Assembly: GCA_031269165.1 (NCBI GenBank)
Contig: JAISZQ010000149.1
Coordinates: 1-6,753, forward strand
DNA from: Spirochaetaceae bacterium
GTDB lineage: Bacteria > Spirochaetota > Spirochaetia > Treponematales > Breznakiellaceae
Reading direction: 5' to 3'
DNA: 6,753 nucleotides
Position numbers and translations under genes: made by a program. This document shows, in pieces, positions 6,432-6,753 of this stretch (position 1 is its first letter; each line of letters begins with the position of its first letter). Below the pieces are notes generated by a model. It did no database searches, was not told the DNA's origin, and saw nothing but the letters and a program-made list of their open reading frames with translations.

Positions 6432-6471
6432 GGGCGTACCCCAAGCGTCCACGGACGGACGCATTACTGAA

Positions 6472-6488
6472 GCACACCGTAGGTGTGC
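6472..6488. repeat. Perfect 7-bp hairpin
   Basis: GCACACC (6472-6478) and GGTGTGC (6482-6488) flank the loop GTA. It is short, but it is the third perfect three-base-loop hairpin within about 150 bases. Confidence 0.5.
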
Positions 6489-6582
6489 CACGCCCCGGCC
6501 CGGAAGTCCGAAGCAGGACGCTGAGGGCTGTAGGATACCACCCCCGTAACGCCCCCGAATCACGGTGAGGAAAAAACCTCGT

Positions 6583-6601
6583 GGGGTTTTGGAACGGGCT
6601 C
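6583..6601 (-). repeat. IS-end-like motif, reverse copy
   Basis: On the minus strand it reads GAGCCCGTTCCAAAACCCC, matching the GAGCC-GTT-CAAAAC core of the forward copies. Confidence 0.6.
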
Positions 6602-6620
6602 GACTGTGTGCTAACGCGCA

Positions 6621-6638
6621 CGGTTTTGGAACAGCCTC
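6621..6638 (-). repeat. IS-end-like motif at the right boundary
   Basis: On the minus strand it reads GAGGCTGTTCCAAAACCG, very like the terminal inverted repeats of IS5/IS1182-type elements. With the forward copy at 6279 it bounds about 360 bases of hairpin-rich DNA. No target-site duplication was evident. Base composition drops immediately to its right. Confidence 0.65.
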
Positions 6639-6753
6639 ATGTAACTTTTAAACATGAAAACGAAGAGGAAATAGCAAACTTCTATACGAACGGAATGCTA
6701 AGTGATACTATCATGCCGTTTTATGATGACAATGAATCTCCACAGGGCAAGCC
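6626..6753 (+). CDS. Partial, unrecognised protein running off the right edge
   Basis: This frame is open from 6569 to the window end. From about 6641 it reads like genuine protein (VTFKHENEEEIANFYTNGML, then a segment rich in D, Y and F), acidic and polar, with no known family recognised. It has no convincing start: TTG 6626 lies inside the repeat motif and has no Shine-Dalgarno sequence, and ATG 6694 is about 24 bases from a weak GAGGA. G+C over 6641-6753 is about 38% by hand count (43 of 113), far below the gene block. The simplest reading is a gene whose 5' end was replaced by the repeat insertion, or that has been horizontally acquired. The start is nominal. Confidence 0.35.
   Translation, partial: MEQPHVTFKHENEEEIANFYTNGMLSDTIMPFYDDNESPQGK

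Larger units (their letters stand above)
6066..6625. other. Non-coding, repeat- and hairpin-rich region
   Basis: I see no convincing gene here. Open frames across it have no ribosome binding site and run through repeats. The stretch holds three forward and one reverse copy of a GAGCCTGTTYCAAAAC-like motif (a second reverse copy follows at 6621-6638), a degenerate direct repeat, and several perfect short-loop hairpins, most of which are listed separately. The overall picture is a graveyard of insertion-sequence ends or small non-autonomous elements. No transposase remnant could be read. Confidence 0.7.

Noticed and set aside
6066..6640. A CRISPR array, because of the repeated 20-base motifs.
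   Set aside because: Copies are in both orientations, irregularly spaced and divergent, with no uniform spacers and no cas genes.

Overview
The window reads as a piece of a GC-rich genome from an anaerobic or facultatively anaerobic bacterium. The evidence is an FdhF-type (hydrogenase-linked) formate dehydrogenase followed by a four-cluster ferredoxin-like partner, strong Shine-Dalgarno sequences and a near-consensus sigma-70 promoter. The mix of FdhF, HydN, an archaeal/fungal-type aspartate-semialdehyde dehydrogenase and a B-box-like zinc-finger membrane protein would fit a spirochaete such as a gut Treponema. That placement is an inference from family memory and is not proven by the sequence.

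Layout, left to right. (1) Positions 1-270 are non-coding repeat DNA: a nested palindromic element (about 22-198), then one copy of a 40-bp dispersed repeat (225-264). (2) A TTGACA-17-TATACT promoter with an extended -10 (296-324) drives fdhF (373-2565) and hydN (2565-3074). The two are translationally coupled through a TAATG overlap. FdhF has Cys (TGC) where many FdhF enzymes have selenocysteine. Together they form a formate/CO2 electron-transfer module, but no hydrogenase or FdhD/Mo-cofactor gene is visible in the window. (3) A second same-strand group holds three housekeeping or stress genes: asd (3194-4339), tag (4445-5044) and crcB (5057-5437). Tag and crcB are tightly spaced. (4) A convergent gene (6065 down to 5448) encodes a small membrane protein with an N-terminal Cys/His-rich B-box-like zinc finger, two membrane segments and a helix-turn-helix-like C-terminus; its role is unknown. 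(5) Positions 6066-6640 carry no convincing gene. They are packed with hairpins, degenerate direct repeats and copies of a motif close to GAGCCTGTTYCAAAAC that resembles insertion-sequence termini. (6) From about 6641 the composition becomes clearly AT-richer (about 38% G+C by hand count), and a protein-like frame runs off the right edge. Its natural 5' end seems to be missing or replaced by the repeat.

The most notable structural observation is that inverted copies of the same 40-bp repeat (225-264 and 6278-6318) bracket the entire gene block. This could reflect mobilisation or inversion of the block, or simply two independent insertions of an abundant repeat family. I saw no CRISPR array, tRNA, rRNA, transposase, toxin-antitoxin pair or defence system, and no clear candidate for a wholly new system.
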